Of a stretch of 64,000 bases of DNA, positions 1-10,454 are shown piece after piece. This stretch comes from Sporopachydermia quercuum (taxonomy: Eukaryota; Ascomycota; Sporopachydermiomycetes; Sporopachydermiales; Sporopachydermiaceae): NCBI GenBank assembly GCA_001599295.1, contig BCGN01000002.1:248001-312000 (forward strand), in the 5' to 3' direction. Positions within the stretch are counted from its first letter, which is position 1, and each line of letters starts with the position of its first letter. The position numbers and the translations under genes were made by a program. The notes below the pieces were generated by a model. The model was not told the origin of the DNA. It ran no database searches and was given only the letters and a program-made list of their open reading frames with translations.

Positions 1-298
1 AATCACAGGATAATGAAAAACATTGCGAAACTCAATGGAAATGAATATTTTTCGATGTCAATCAGAGTTTCTATATATTTTTTAAGATAGATTCATTCAT
101 GTTTTTACTCATCTAATTGTATATTCTGTATTTGTATCAAGGCGTTAAATGGTTTCGCTGATTTGCTGTTGTGATCATGATAATGATTAAACTCCTAAAA
201 GTTGGCTGTCACAATTCAAAGACAATATGAAAATCAAGAGAAATTATTGAGCAAATCAACAGTTATCATCAATAATTGTTCAAATTATTGGCTGAATT

Positions 299-338
299 CC
301 CAGTAAGAAAGTAAGTGAGAATTTACTTCCTTGCTGGG
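299..338. repeat. Inverted repeat, 16-nt arms, 8-nt loop
   Basis: Arms 299-314 and 323-338 pair at 14 of 16 positions; one of the two mismatches would be a G-U pair in RNA. The loop is 315-322. A smaller perfect 9-bp inverted repeat lies just upstream (242-250 with 269-277), so two hairpins stand in tandem. No gene is seen nearby. It could be a structured RNA element or a cruciform; the function is unknown. Confidence 0.8.
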
Positions 339-1863
339 ATTTCTATTGCAAGAGATATTTAAGCAAATAGTATAATACTATCTATTTACGCAATGTTGAT
401 ACTTTACCGTCTGTTGTGTTCCTATACATTTGGTAAATATATATATTTTTATTAGAGCTTAACAATCGGATAACAAGTAATCTATCTTAACAGTTCAATA
501 AAATCGGTGATATTAGCCAAATTCTCATAACTTGGCAGTAGAAATAAATATCTTTTTCTCTGATAATGATCATTCAGAACAATTTTACATTATAACATTA
601 TCACTTATGATGTTTGAAACAGTATTTTCATATGAAATAACGATAAGTTGAATATCAATAACACGGGAGTATAAACATCAAGTCCTCTAGAGCAGCCAAC
701 ACTAGTTGACTATCTAACTAAAAATAACTTCCCGTTTGATCCGAGAAAAAGAAAATAATATTGCATTTAATCCATGGTATTTCTATAATTTCTAAGGCGG
801 TCTATATACATCCCTAACTGAAAGTTGCAATTAATAATACTAGCCAAACCCTCATGAACGGCAATTGACCGATTCTGTCAAGAAGAAACTCCACTCTGAA
901 ATGTGACGTACCTTGCAACATCCGACAATGAAAAAAACGTGGTGAAGTATCCAGTGTAAATAATGCNTACTGTAACGAACACGATACAGAACAGAGGATG
1001 ACCAATGGAAACATGACTATTGGGATGGTTTGATAGAATGAGAATACAAATGCCAGTAAAATAGTGAAGAGAAAAGTTTAAATATCCTTGAAGTCCTATA
1101 ATAAAGTTTAAATTCCCCACATTTTGCTATTAAGCTCAAGATTTAAGTAATTAAAGTTCCTAATTTAAACTATAGACTTCGCCAGACAACTGTTCTGTTA
1201 GTGGAAATGAATGATAGACTACAACCTCTCATTCAACCAAACTTAAGATATATTAATTGATTGCTCTTAGTTTTTAGAGCTAAATAAAGATTGTCTATTG
1301 TTCTCCAAATATCAAATGCCTTATTTCCTTGGATCACTTTGTACCATCCCACATATCTTGCCTTTCTGGCCAACCCTAGATCTACTACCCCAGAGTTCAA
1401 AAATTAACTTTAACCTAAGATCTCAACCCAACTGCCATTTTTGGTCATTTCAAATATATGAAGTGGTATTCGATGATTTGACACCAGTGGCTTAATTGCA
1501 ATTCTTCGATGCCATTCTCAATATCCGTGACATTATTCATATAATTTGACTAAATCATATAGTTTTCATTCATTAAATCCTCAAACGCACCTATTATACC
1601 CAAATTTTCATACACAATATCCATCTCATTGCCAAATCATAAAGAAAACGTAATCGAATCAGACTCCAATAGCCCAATCTGGTTATTCTGTATCTCATCG
1701 GAAGCTTGCATCTTCAATCTTATCTTATCTCTTGAAACACATCTCCAACTCATTTTTAATTATCCGTACCTATTTGGCAGATATCCGATGAACAGAAGTA
1801 ATTTTCTTCCCAGTTTCCATGTTTCTAATCATCTTCATTCGCATCTATTATCATCATTCTATG

Positions 1864-1896
1864 CTTTTATGGTTTATGTCATATAAACCATAAAAG
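1864..1896. repeat. Perfect inverted repeat, 14-bp arms, 5-nt loop
   Basis: Arms 1864-1877 and 1883-1896 are exact reverse complements, with loop GTCAT at 1878-1882. It lies about 420 nt upstream of the P450 start codon. In RNA it would fold as an AU-rich 14-bp stem. No known protein site matches its full length. Confidence 0.9.
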
Positions 1897-2316
1897 TATA
1901 TTCTGTTCTAACTATCATTATTCATTTACAGGTACGGTACAAATTTTTATCATTTAATCTAATCTTGGACTGAAAAGCGGAGAAAACCAAACGCAAAATG
2001 AATTGTATAAAAGCTTCTATCAATGCTATATTGCTTGAATGTTCACGATGATAGATATGAGAACTACTAGTCTGTTTCTAATGTAAGAATATTCCTGTCG
2101 TAAAAATAAGCCGTCAGTTGAAAGACATTGTACCACAAACGTTGATCGTTCAATTACACTTTGTCAATACTATCATCGACTTGCAGTATTGTCAAATCAA
2201 ATTCATACATTAGAGCTGAGATTACGTTCATCAACTTTATTATCTGCCACAGCTACTACAGTTCACACACATTAAACATCAATCAAATATATCAACCTAT
2301 TAGTTTCAATCCCACA

Positions 2317-3903
2317 ATGCTTGAGACAAATTCAACAAGTACCACGATTCCCCTCAAACTATCCAAGTTATCCTTCAACCAAATCTACTCCACTGTTAGC
2401 GAAAACTGGCTTCAAATCATCTTCAGTCTTTTCATCATCCATTTGATCTATAATTACTTCCGAAACGGATTATACAAAATTCCTGGTCCAGTTCTTGCAA
2501 AATTCACTAGATTATGGAAATTGAATGAAGCATACCAAGGAAATCATCATTGGAATTTAATCAAGTTGCATAGAAAATTAGGACCTTTGGTTCGTATCGG
2601 TCCCAATCACGTTTCTATTGGTGATGCTAATTATATCCCTGTTATTTACGGCTTAAAACGTGGTTACACCAAAACGGCGTTCTATCCTATACAATGTATT
2701 TCTTGGAACAAGAAACCTCAAATGAACTTATTCTCTGAAAGAAATGAAGATTATCATAAAGCTCAGATGAGATTCTTTGGTAATAGTTATGCTATGTCCT
2801 CTATCTTACAATTAGAAGATAAAATTGATTCTTGCTCTGAATTATTCTTAAAAAAACTTGATGAAACGTTAGCCGCCAGTGGAAACTCACGCACCACTAT
2901 TGATTTAGGAGCTTGGTTGCAATACTATGCATTTGATGTAGTTGGAGAAGTAACTTTTGGTTTAAAGCTTGGATTCCTTGAAAAAGGTGCTGATGTTGAT
3001 GGTATGATGCAAGCTATTAGAGGTATGCTTGATTATGCGGCAGTTATTGGTCAAGTGCCAGAATTACATAAGTTATTATTAGGAAATCCTTTATTCCCAT
3101 TATTGATGCCTTCAATGGAATCTTGGAACCAAGTTTTGGTTTTCACTTTAAAAGCAATTAATTCTAAAACTCATATTGAACGAGATGGCGAATTAGAAGG
3201 AGAGAAATCGGAAGACAAGGACTTATTATCGAGATGGTCAAGCGTTAAATCCTCGGATCCTAATAAAATGTCAACTAGAGATATCATTGTTCATTTATCA
3301 ACAAATGTGTTTGCAGGTAGTGATACGACCGCAATTGCCTTAAGAGCCGTTTTATACTATCTTATGAGGAATCCTGACATGATGCAAAAGGCTGTTGATG
3401 AATTAAACAGTGCAAACGAAAAAGGTTTACTATCACCTATTATTCAATATAAAGAGACCCAACAGCATTTACCTTATATTTCCGCTTGTATAAAAGAAGC
3501 TTTGAGAATTTTCCCATCCGTTGGTTATATTCTCGAAAGACACGTTCCAAAGGGCGGTTTAACTGTTGATGGTACTTTCATTCCTGAGGGAACCGTCGTT
3601 GGTATTAATGCTTGGGTTGTTCATCATGATGATGACGTGTTTTATCAAAGTGATAAGTTTATTCCTGAAAGATGGTTGAACTCGTCAAAGGAAGAACTGC
3701 AAAGAATGGAGAAAAGTATTTTTACTTTTGGAGCTGGAACTAGAACGTGTATTGGGAAGAACATTTCGTTGATTGAGATGAATAAGATAGTACCAATGTT
3801 GTTGATGAAGTATAAGATGAGTTTTGATAAGGAATGGACTACTCATAATTCATGGTTTGTTCAACAAGAGGGATTTGATGTCAGTTTCGAGAAAAGAGAA
3901 TAA
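2317..3903 (+). CDS. Cytochrome P450, pisatin demethylase-like
   Basis: A 528-aa haem monooxygenase, probably anchored in the ER by a hydrophobic segment at about residues 31-48, followed by the proline-containing hinge KIPGP. The I-helix oxygen-binding motif AGSDTT lies at 333-338, the ExxR pair at Glu394 and Arg397, the PERW motif follows, and the haem-binding loop FGAGTRTCIG places the thiolate at Cys478. The frame is open for 52 codons upstream but holds no ATG, so the start at 2317 (MLETNST) is chosen. The length is normal for the superfamily. By overall resemblance it groups with filamentous-fungal pisatin demethylase-like P450s rather than with the sterol enzymes CYP51 and CYP61 or the CYP52 alkane hydroxylases. 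The substrate cannot be read from sequence. No pathway partner or reductase is adjacent. Confidence 0.92.
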   Translation: MLETNSTSTTIPLKLSKLSFNQIYSTVSENWLQIIFSLFIIHLIYNYFRNGLYKIPGPVLAKFTRLWKLNEAYQGNHHWNLIKLHRKLGPLVRIGPNHVSIGDANYIPVIYGLKRGYTKTAFYPIQCISWNKKPQMNLFSERNEDYHKAQMRFFGNSYAMSSILQLEDKIDSCSELFLKKLDETLAASGNSRTTIDLGAWLQYYAFDVVGEVTFGLKLGFLEKGADVDGMMQAIRGMLDYAAVIGQVPELHKLLLGNPLFPLLMPSMESWNQVLVFTLKAINSKTHIERDGELEGEKSEDKDLLSRWSSVKSSDPNKMSTRDIIVHLSTNVFAGSDTTAIALRAVLYYLMRNPDMMQKAVDELNSANEKGLLSPIIQYKETQQHLPYISACIKEALRIFPSVGYILERHVPKGGLTVDGTFIPEGTVVGINAWVVHHDDDVFYQSDKFIPERWLNSSKEELQRMEKSIFTFGAGTRTCIGKNISLIEMNKIVPMLLMKYKMSFDKEWTTHNSWFVQQEGFDVSFEKRE

Positions 3904-5207
3904 TCGTGGAAAAAGAAGAAAGAAAGAAAAAAAAAAAAAAAAAAGGATAGAAACTTGATTAAATTGAATTGAATATGAGCTAATTATTGAATGTGTTTAT
4001 GAAATGATTAATGAAATAATGAATAGTAAACTTTAACAGGACTAAAATATTATCTATGTCTACTTAGTAGTATACATTCTGATTTTTCTTATCATCAGTT
4101 GTATTAATTAATAATATAACCCCATTACATCAAGTAATAGACTATAATATATACATGACTTCCATTCGTATATATTATTTTTATACCTATTCTGGTTTTA
4201 TTCCTTGTTTCATTCTTTTACTGTTTCACCTCCCAACTGCCTATTCCTACGTTTTAGAATAATAAGCAGTATATTTTCCAAATGGTATAACTTCAATAAT
4301 TTATGCAGCTTTAACGAAAGAAAAAGAAATTAATCGCCGAAAAAGGAATTCAGTTTAGATTTTATATATGAAGAAATATATTTGGCATTTGTTATAACAT
4401 TGAGATTGAGTATTTGAATCAAAATTAAGTGAAAAGCCGTCATTTTGGAAGTTCTTGCTTATGGTTATTAATAAAGTAACAGGATAAGCTATTTGAGAGA
4501 GGATATAGCTTATTAATGGTTTTCTCTTTTCCTTCTTTTCTTCAGAAGATCAAGAAAAACCAGTTTTCCTCTTTTATCAACAAGAACTTAAAACTAAAAT
4601 AGAAGATTTCAACATCAACATTTTTACATTATATATATGAACAAAAGATGTAAGATGTTCCATATGTTTAACAGTAAAACTACTCTATTATTCTGGTTCA
4701 GGAGGGTTGGATTATGTTACGGTTAACTACCGATAATTCCATTAATTATTAACGCTCTCTCTCCTTCGTTCTTCTTTTTTTCCTTTTCTCTTCTGTTCAG
4801 TTATCATTTTTCAGATGGGTGCCTCAATCATAGAGAACAGTTGGGATTGAACAGCTATAAGTTCTTCCTGTCATATAACAGTGATCACGCTTATCAATCA
4901 CTCATTAATATTCAACATCTAATTGCTGCTACCGCTGTCTATTTCCTTTATACAATTGCAATACGTATAAAGCAATTAATAGAATGAAAGAGAATCTTGC
5001 TTCGCCAGCAGCTACTGGAAATGATTGTCTTGTTGCATTCTATGTTATTATGGTACGTCAACAACAAAGCTATCAATTCATTCTTACTGGCTTCCCTAGC
5101 ATAAGTTGTTCATTCGCAGATCTTCTAACCAACAAATACAGCATCTTTCATCCTCTCCTTGACACAGTATAAGTGTCGACTATTCACAATTGCCCATAGC
5201 AGCTTTA
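3904..5207. other. Convergent intergenic region between P450 and POM33
   Basis: This holds the 3' flanks of two convergent genes. A run of 18 A lies at 3927-3944, just after the P450 stop. A short ATG-initiated frame at 4984-5172 (62 codons) has no recognisable motif and I do not call it a gene. No RNA gene was recognised. Confidence 0.55.
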
Positions 5208-6044
5208 TTAGTTCTTCTTGTTGGCTCCTGCCTTTCCACTTGGGACTTTAATATAACTCAACAACCTCAAAATCTTAGCCTTTATGCTTCCATATTGTAA
5301 TTTGATCCCAACAGGAACATATGATGAGGTATTGATGAATGAATCAACTCTTGACTCCCACACTTTCACGACAATATTCATAAAACGAGAACCGCGGAAT
5401 CTCAATTTGAGAAAACAAAGATAGAAATACATAACTAGAACACCAATGATATCAAATTTAAATATACCAAGTAAAGCAGCAAATATTAATCTACCGCCAG
5501 TCATTAATTCAAAAGTAGCAGCAATAAACATTGAGGCATCATTCTTACTACGGACAAACTCACCAATTTTAGTTGATAAGTAGGATGAGCCTTCATAACC
5601 AAAACATGGGAGAATGAAAGCTCTGAAATACGATAACCAATGGAATCCTGCATAAATAGCAAACGGTAGTAAGCTGATAGTTATTGACTTGCCAGGAATG
5701 AAACTTAAGGCAAACCACATTACTGCAACGATGAGGTATTGAATGTTCTCATCAGTTAACATATGAGCGAATATTCCCTGAGGCGTTTTATATGTGAGAA
5801 ATGCAATGATGGTGTAACTGATAATAGTACAGATAAATGCTGTTCTATAAAAGAACATTTGTCCTGTTATCATGAAAATCAGGGTTGATATAAGGCATCC
5901 GGTATGATGTGCTATCCATATGAATTGAGGAGATTTCACCAAAGGTTTCAAGTTTGAAAACCCTTGAGCAATTGAGGGTTTTGCAGCATTCTTAGATCTG
6001 GAAGAGGTCGATGATGATGCAAATGCGCCTGTTTCTTCAGCCAT
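5208..6044 (-). CDS. POM33: Pom33/Tts1/TMEM33-family nuclear envelope membrane protein
   Basis: A 278-aa polytopic membrane protein, matching the length of yeast Pom33 (about 280 aa). Family members sit in the ER and nuclear envelope and help distribute or assemble nuclear pore complexes. After a Ser/Ala-rich N-terminus of about 35 residues, hydrophobic segments lie at about residues 42-62, 65-85, 100-125 and 180-210. The C-terminal third is basic and could form the amphipathic helices that bind curved membrane in this family. The gene reads from ATG at 6044 to the stop at 5208 without introns. It is divergent from TUB2 across 1.45 kb. The assignment rests on overall pattern and length, since the family has few invariant motifs. 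Confidence 0.78.
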   Translation of the reverse strand: MAEETGAFASSSTSSRSKNAAKPSIAQGFSNLKPLVKSPQFIWIAHHTGCLISTLIFMITGQMFFYRTAFICTIISYTIIAFLTYKTPQGIFAHMLTDENIQYLIVAVMWFALSFIPGKSITISLLPFAIYAGFHWLSYFRAFILPCFGYEGSSYLSTKIGEFVRSKNDASMFIAATFELMTGGRLIFAALLGIFKFDIIGVLVMYFYLCFLKLRFRGSRFMNIVVKVWESRVDSFINTSSYVPVGIKLQYGSIKAKILRLLSYIKVPSGKAGANKKN

Positions 6045-7149
6045 TTTGATGATATTTCTATGTTATATTCAATTCGACGTTGATTGTTATGTTGATGCTG
6101 ATACTGGCGATGTGTTCTATCATGTAAGCAATGGTTGTACTAATGCTCAATAGCTTAATCTGATCTGATCTCAACAATTGAAAAATTAGAGTGTTAATTA
6201 GGAGTTGTTAATCTATTAGTAAATTGGTCAAACAACTGATTGACTGGTGAAAGGCTGTTCTTGATGGTTAAAGTATGGTAGATTCTGAAGAAGGAGTACT
6301 GAGTTATTCTGATGATTGAATGGAAATGTTTGGAAAAATAAAGGGTGAAGGCGAAATTTGGGTTGTTGTTAGTGGAGATAAGGTTGGGTCTTATGCATGA
6401 CTGTGCAGGAGAAGCCGAATATTCATGGAGTAACCACAGAAGTATATGATAGCAGGGTAAGAAGTAAATTAGTTTGATATAAAATGCTCGGAGATTTTAT
6501 TATATATTAAGCTAGTTGAGCATATCTCAGGTTTTCTCTGGTTGTTTGTGAGGCAGATTTGTATATTGTCTTTGGGTGGTACTTCCGTTTATCTGATAAG
6601 GTTCAGCTTTCTATGCAATGATCTGCAAGTACTGGAAGAACTACAGAACATGCATTTTGAAGATTAACCACTATTTGAGCGAAAAGTGCTTGGTTTTATA
6701 ATGCCTTGAAACAATAATGTATACAATCAATTCTACTTGAATCGAACTCAATCATCAGTCTGTAGTTTTTGTATTTTGGTCTAGTATCCTATTCGTTCTT
6801 CACGTTCTACTCTCATCTGTCAATTCACAATTTTGTTGGTAAATAAGGTTCAGATAATATGTATCCTTCATGCACCATATAAATCTCACATTTTTCGAGT
6901 ACAATTCAAAGTACTTCATTCATGATTCAACCAAACGTTTTTATCACCAACTCTTTGTTAATAAACAAATCAATTTCTTTGCTAATACTACCTTTAATCT
7001 CCTCCTTTTGCTAGTATAATTTTTATTCCTTCCAAACTTCATCTCTGTTGTTTGTCACCCAACACAACCTCATTGTATATTACCCGGTCCATGTTGTTTC
7101 CCAATAAAGCCCTATCGCTCGATTGTCGTTTGGGCCCATTGTTTCTTTC

Positions 7150-7163
7150 GTTGCCTTGGAAAC
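7150..7163. promoter_or_regulatory. RFX/Crt1 X-box
   Basis: GTTGCCTTGGAAAC fits the two-half-site X-box GTTGCC-NN-GGNAAC bound by RFX proteins (Crt1 in Saccharomyces, Sak1 in fission yeast). It lies 337 nt upstream of the TUB2 start. A related X-box lies at 57525-57538 between BRN1 and MSL1. Binding is inferred from motif only. Confidence 0.55.
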
Positions 7164-7181
7164 ATTAACCTCGCAGTACAA

Positions 7182-7187
7182 ACGCGT
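7182..7187. promoter_or_regulatory. MCB-type box (ACGCGT)
   Basis: ACGCGT is the core recognised by the MBF complex (Mbp1/Swi6) in G1/S promoters. It lies 19 nt downstream of the X-box and about 313 nt upstream of the TUB2 start. A six-base site can occur by chance; its position next to the X-box is the reason to list it. Confidence 0.4.
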
Positions 7188-7499
7188 AGCATCAACTTTA
7201 TTGCCTTTCTAGTCGTAACGTCAAATATTTCACGTAGTTAAATTAAATTACCCGTCAATTATTATTTCCCGTTTCACATACATACACATAAATGTGTTTG
7301 TTTACATTTCAACTTTTCATCATCAAATCATTTTCACACTGAGGAATAAAGCAAAACTCTTATAGTATTTGCTGTTAATCTTTTTCATTATTATCTACAT
7401 AGAAAGAGAACTGCTTGCTTCCAATCTACTTTATTAAAGCAAACGATTGTAACTTTCGAGCTGAAAACGGTAGCAGGTTTAGTATAGTTATCTGTAACA

Positions 7500-9854
7500 A
7501 TGAGAGAAATTGTAAGTAGATGAATCATTGTTGTGTTGGTGATGAATGATCTATGTACGATGGTCGATCAGTTCTATTACGCTTTGAAATATAAAGAAAC
7601 AAAGTACTTGTTCAATGAAAGAGAAGGGAAGAGATATTGAAGTTGGGAGTCAACACTTATCAAAGAGGGTGGAATTGAGAAGTTTTAATATGATATGTTC
7701 GATTCGTTGGATTGTGATTGATCTGATGAAATGAGATGATTCAGTATGAAAGCTAACAAGTGGTATTAGATTCATTTATCTACTGGTCAATGTGGTAACC
7801 AAATTGTAAGTATACAGTAATTGAAATGTTGATGCAATTTACAACGATATGAATAACACCTTTAGGAGAAGATTAAGATGATTGCCGATTGCTATCAAAT
7901 AGTGTCTGATCGATCTTTGATCTTAATTTTGATTGTAAATTGTTGGATATCGAATGAAATTTGAGCAAATTTGTAGTTCTAATGTTGTCAACAATTGCTG
8001 ATCATTATGAGAAAGTGATTTACAGGATATAATGTGGTCAAATGTATTAACAACTGTATTTTTAGGGCGCTGCCTTCTGGTATGTTAACTGACGAAATGC
8101 AAAAGCATTGTAGTTGAGAAAAGATAGATTTTATAAAAGATGAATTGATTTAGTTTTGCAAACGACAAAAGATAGAGATAAGGGACGTTACATGAGCATA
8201 ATCATTGAAAAATAGTATAAAGCAAAAGATTATATTATGGAAAGAAGAGAGTATCTAAAAAACATCATTTTGAACAACCAGAAAACCATGAGGTGTCACT
8301 GAGTCTGCTGAAGATAGAGAAGGATCAGCTACAATCTACTACCAAGCGATCACCGATTTGTGTTTTCAATTATAAATTCTTCTTTGCGCTAACACGGTTA
8401 TAGGGAAACTATCTGTGGTGAACATGGAATTTCTATGGACGGATCGTATGTATTGAATAAGCAGTTGTTCAGGATAACATTCTCGTCGTGTGCCGCTTAC
8501 TGACAGTTGATTTAGATACCATGGTGATCAGGAATTGCAAAAATCCCGTTTAAATGTTTACTTCAATGAGGTATGTTTTCTTTCTATGTCACAGGCTGAA
8601 AAATGAACATAAATAGTGCTCTCAATAAGCAATTTGGAGATTGATGCTAACCCGCTCTCTCAATAGGCCAGTGGGGGAAAGTACGTTCCAAGATCTTTAA
8701 TGGTTGATTTAGAACCAGGTACCATGGATGCCGTGCGATCATCACCTTTAGGTAACTTGTTCAGACCTGACAACTACATTTTTGGACAAGCATCAGCTGG
8801 TAACGTTTGGGCTAAGGGACATTATACAGAAGGTGCAGAATTAGTCGATTCTGTCTTAGATGTTGTCAGAAGAGAAGCAGAAGGCTGTGACTCTTTACAA
8901 GGTTTTCAAATCACCCACTCTTTAGGTGGTGGTACTGGGTCCGGTATGGGTACTTTGATCATTTCCAAAATCAGAGAAGAGTTCCCTGATAGAATGATGG
9001 CAACTTTCTCAGTTGTTCCTTCACCCAAGGTTTCTGATACTGTGGTTGAACCATATAATGCGACATTATCCGTTCATCAGTTAGTTGAAAACTCTGATGA
9101 AACTTTCTGTATTGATAATGAAGCTTTATACGATATCTGTCAAAGAACATTAAAGCTTCAGCAACCAACTTACGCTGATTTGAATCATTTGGTGTCCTCA
9201 GTTATGTCTGGTGTCACCACCTCTTTAAGATACCCTGGTCAATTGAACTCTGATTTAAGAAAATTAGCTGTTAATTTGGTTCCTTTCCCAAGATTACATT
9301 TCTTCATGGTTGGTTATGCTCCTTTAACTTCCCTTGGTGCTAAGTCTTTCCAAGCATTGACTGTTCCCGAATTAACTCAACAAATGTTTGATCCTAGAAA
9401 TATGATGGCTGCCTCTGACCCCAGAAATGGTCGATACCTTACTGTTGCTACTTTCTTCAGAGGTAAAGTCTCAGTTAAGGAAGTCGAAGATCAAATGCAC
9501 AACGTTCAAACCAGAAATGCAGCTAACTTCGTAGAGTGGATTCCCAATAATGTTCAAACTGCTGTTTGCTCAATGCCTCCAAAGGATCTTGACATGTCTG
9601 CCACTTTTGTTGGTAACTCAACTTCTATTCAAGATCTATTCAAGAGAATCGGTGACCAATTCTCAGCTATGTACAGAAGAAAGGCTTTCTTGCATTGGTA
9701 TACTAGTGAAGGTATGGAAGAAATGGAATTCACTGAAGCTGAATCTAATATGAAGGATTTGGTCAGCGAGTACCAACAATATCAAGATGCTGGTGTAGAT
9801 GATGAAGAAGATTATGATGATGGCCAAATGATGGACACTGATATGGCTATGTAA
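7500..9854 (+). CDS. TUB2: Beta-tubulin, six exons
   Basis: Beta subunit of the microtubule heterodimer, 448 aa. Exons: 7500-7511, 7770-7805, 8066-8079, 8404-8445, 8516-8570 and 8667-9854. All five introns begin GTAAGT or GTATGT and end in AG, and GCTAAC, TATTAAC or TACTGAC branch sites precede the acceptors. Joined, they give the family N-terminus MREI...GQCGNQIGAAFW and the expected [15 protein letters not shown], continuing into [11 protein letters not shown]. The GTP-binding tubulin signature GGGTGSGMG is present, and the acidic tail ends in Met. The residue count places Phe167, Glu198 and Phe200 at their canonical numbers, which independently supports the exon model. The third exon is only 14 nt. 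The promoter carries X-box, MCB-like and forkhead-like sites, suggesting cell-cycle control (inference). Confidence 0.96.
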
Positions 9855-10454
9855 ATTCACCGATCAATTTTTGATTCATTCTCTTCTTTCCTTATCGCAG
9901 TTGTTGTGTTCTCTTCTTAACATATTCTCCCTATGTTGATAATCATTATTACTTAACAAATTTTACTAAATATGCTAATAATATTCTGTAAAATTTGTCA
10001 TTATACCTATTTCTTCGTTTTACAACTAATTTATTCATTTATCTTATTCTACTGTTAATTCACTTATTATTTTACCCAAATGTTACTATATACCATAATG
10101 TGTTTTTTTTTCCTTATCAATGGAATGGCTTTTCTTTTTTTTATCCTCTTGTTACACTTGTTCTCACCTTAAACTTTTGCACTTCTTACTTACATACATT
10201 TTGGATTGAGAAAGCTAGGCATTGAACAACTAATTCATAATGTGAATTTCCATCCTAAGTCGATATCAGTCCGTCCGTCTGTTGATATTTCCTTCTTTCT
10301 CTTTCTATGTGATTTATTGATGGCCCATAAAACAAAAAATGGTAGCCTTTTATTGGGCATATCTAATTTATATCTATAATAATACTATAAAACTCTTTGT
10401 TCAATCTATAATAGCCCACCAAATTTATGTCATTCCTGTCGCCTTCTATATCTT
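9855..10454. other. Convergent intergenic region TUB2/TGL1
   Basis: 600 bp of T-rich sequence between two 3' ends, containing runs of T at about 10102-10110 and 10134-10142. No gene or RNA was recognised. Confidence 0.6.

Larger units (their letters stand above)
1..2316. other. Intergenic region, no gene recognised
   Basis: About 2.3 kb with no ORF that looks coding. The longer open frames (for example 814-1120 minus, 1298-1495 plus, 1629-1886 plus) start at non-ATG codons and show no family motif. The region holds three inverted repeats: 242-277, 299-338 and 1864-1896, listed separately. One ambiguous base lies near 967. The right part is the presumed promoter of the P450 gene. Confidence 0.6.
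6045..7499. promoter_or_regulatory. Divergent promoter region POM33/TUB2
   Basis: A 1.45-kb region between two start codons, with no ORF of interest. The TUB2-proximal part holds an RFX-type X-box (7150-7163), an MCB-type ACGCGT (7182-7187) and a forkhead-like TGTTTAC (7299-7305). All are typical of cell-cycle-regulated fungal promoters. Confidence 0.6.

Noticed and set aside
7537-7725. C/D snoRNA-like boxes (GTGATGA and CTGA) inside TUB2 intron 1
   Set aside because: Boxes are about 185 nt apart, with no terminal stem pairing the flanks.
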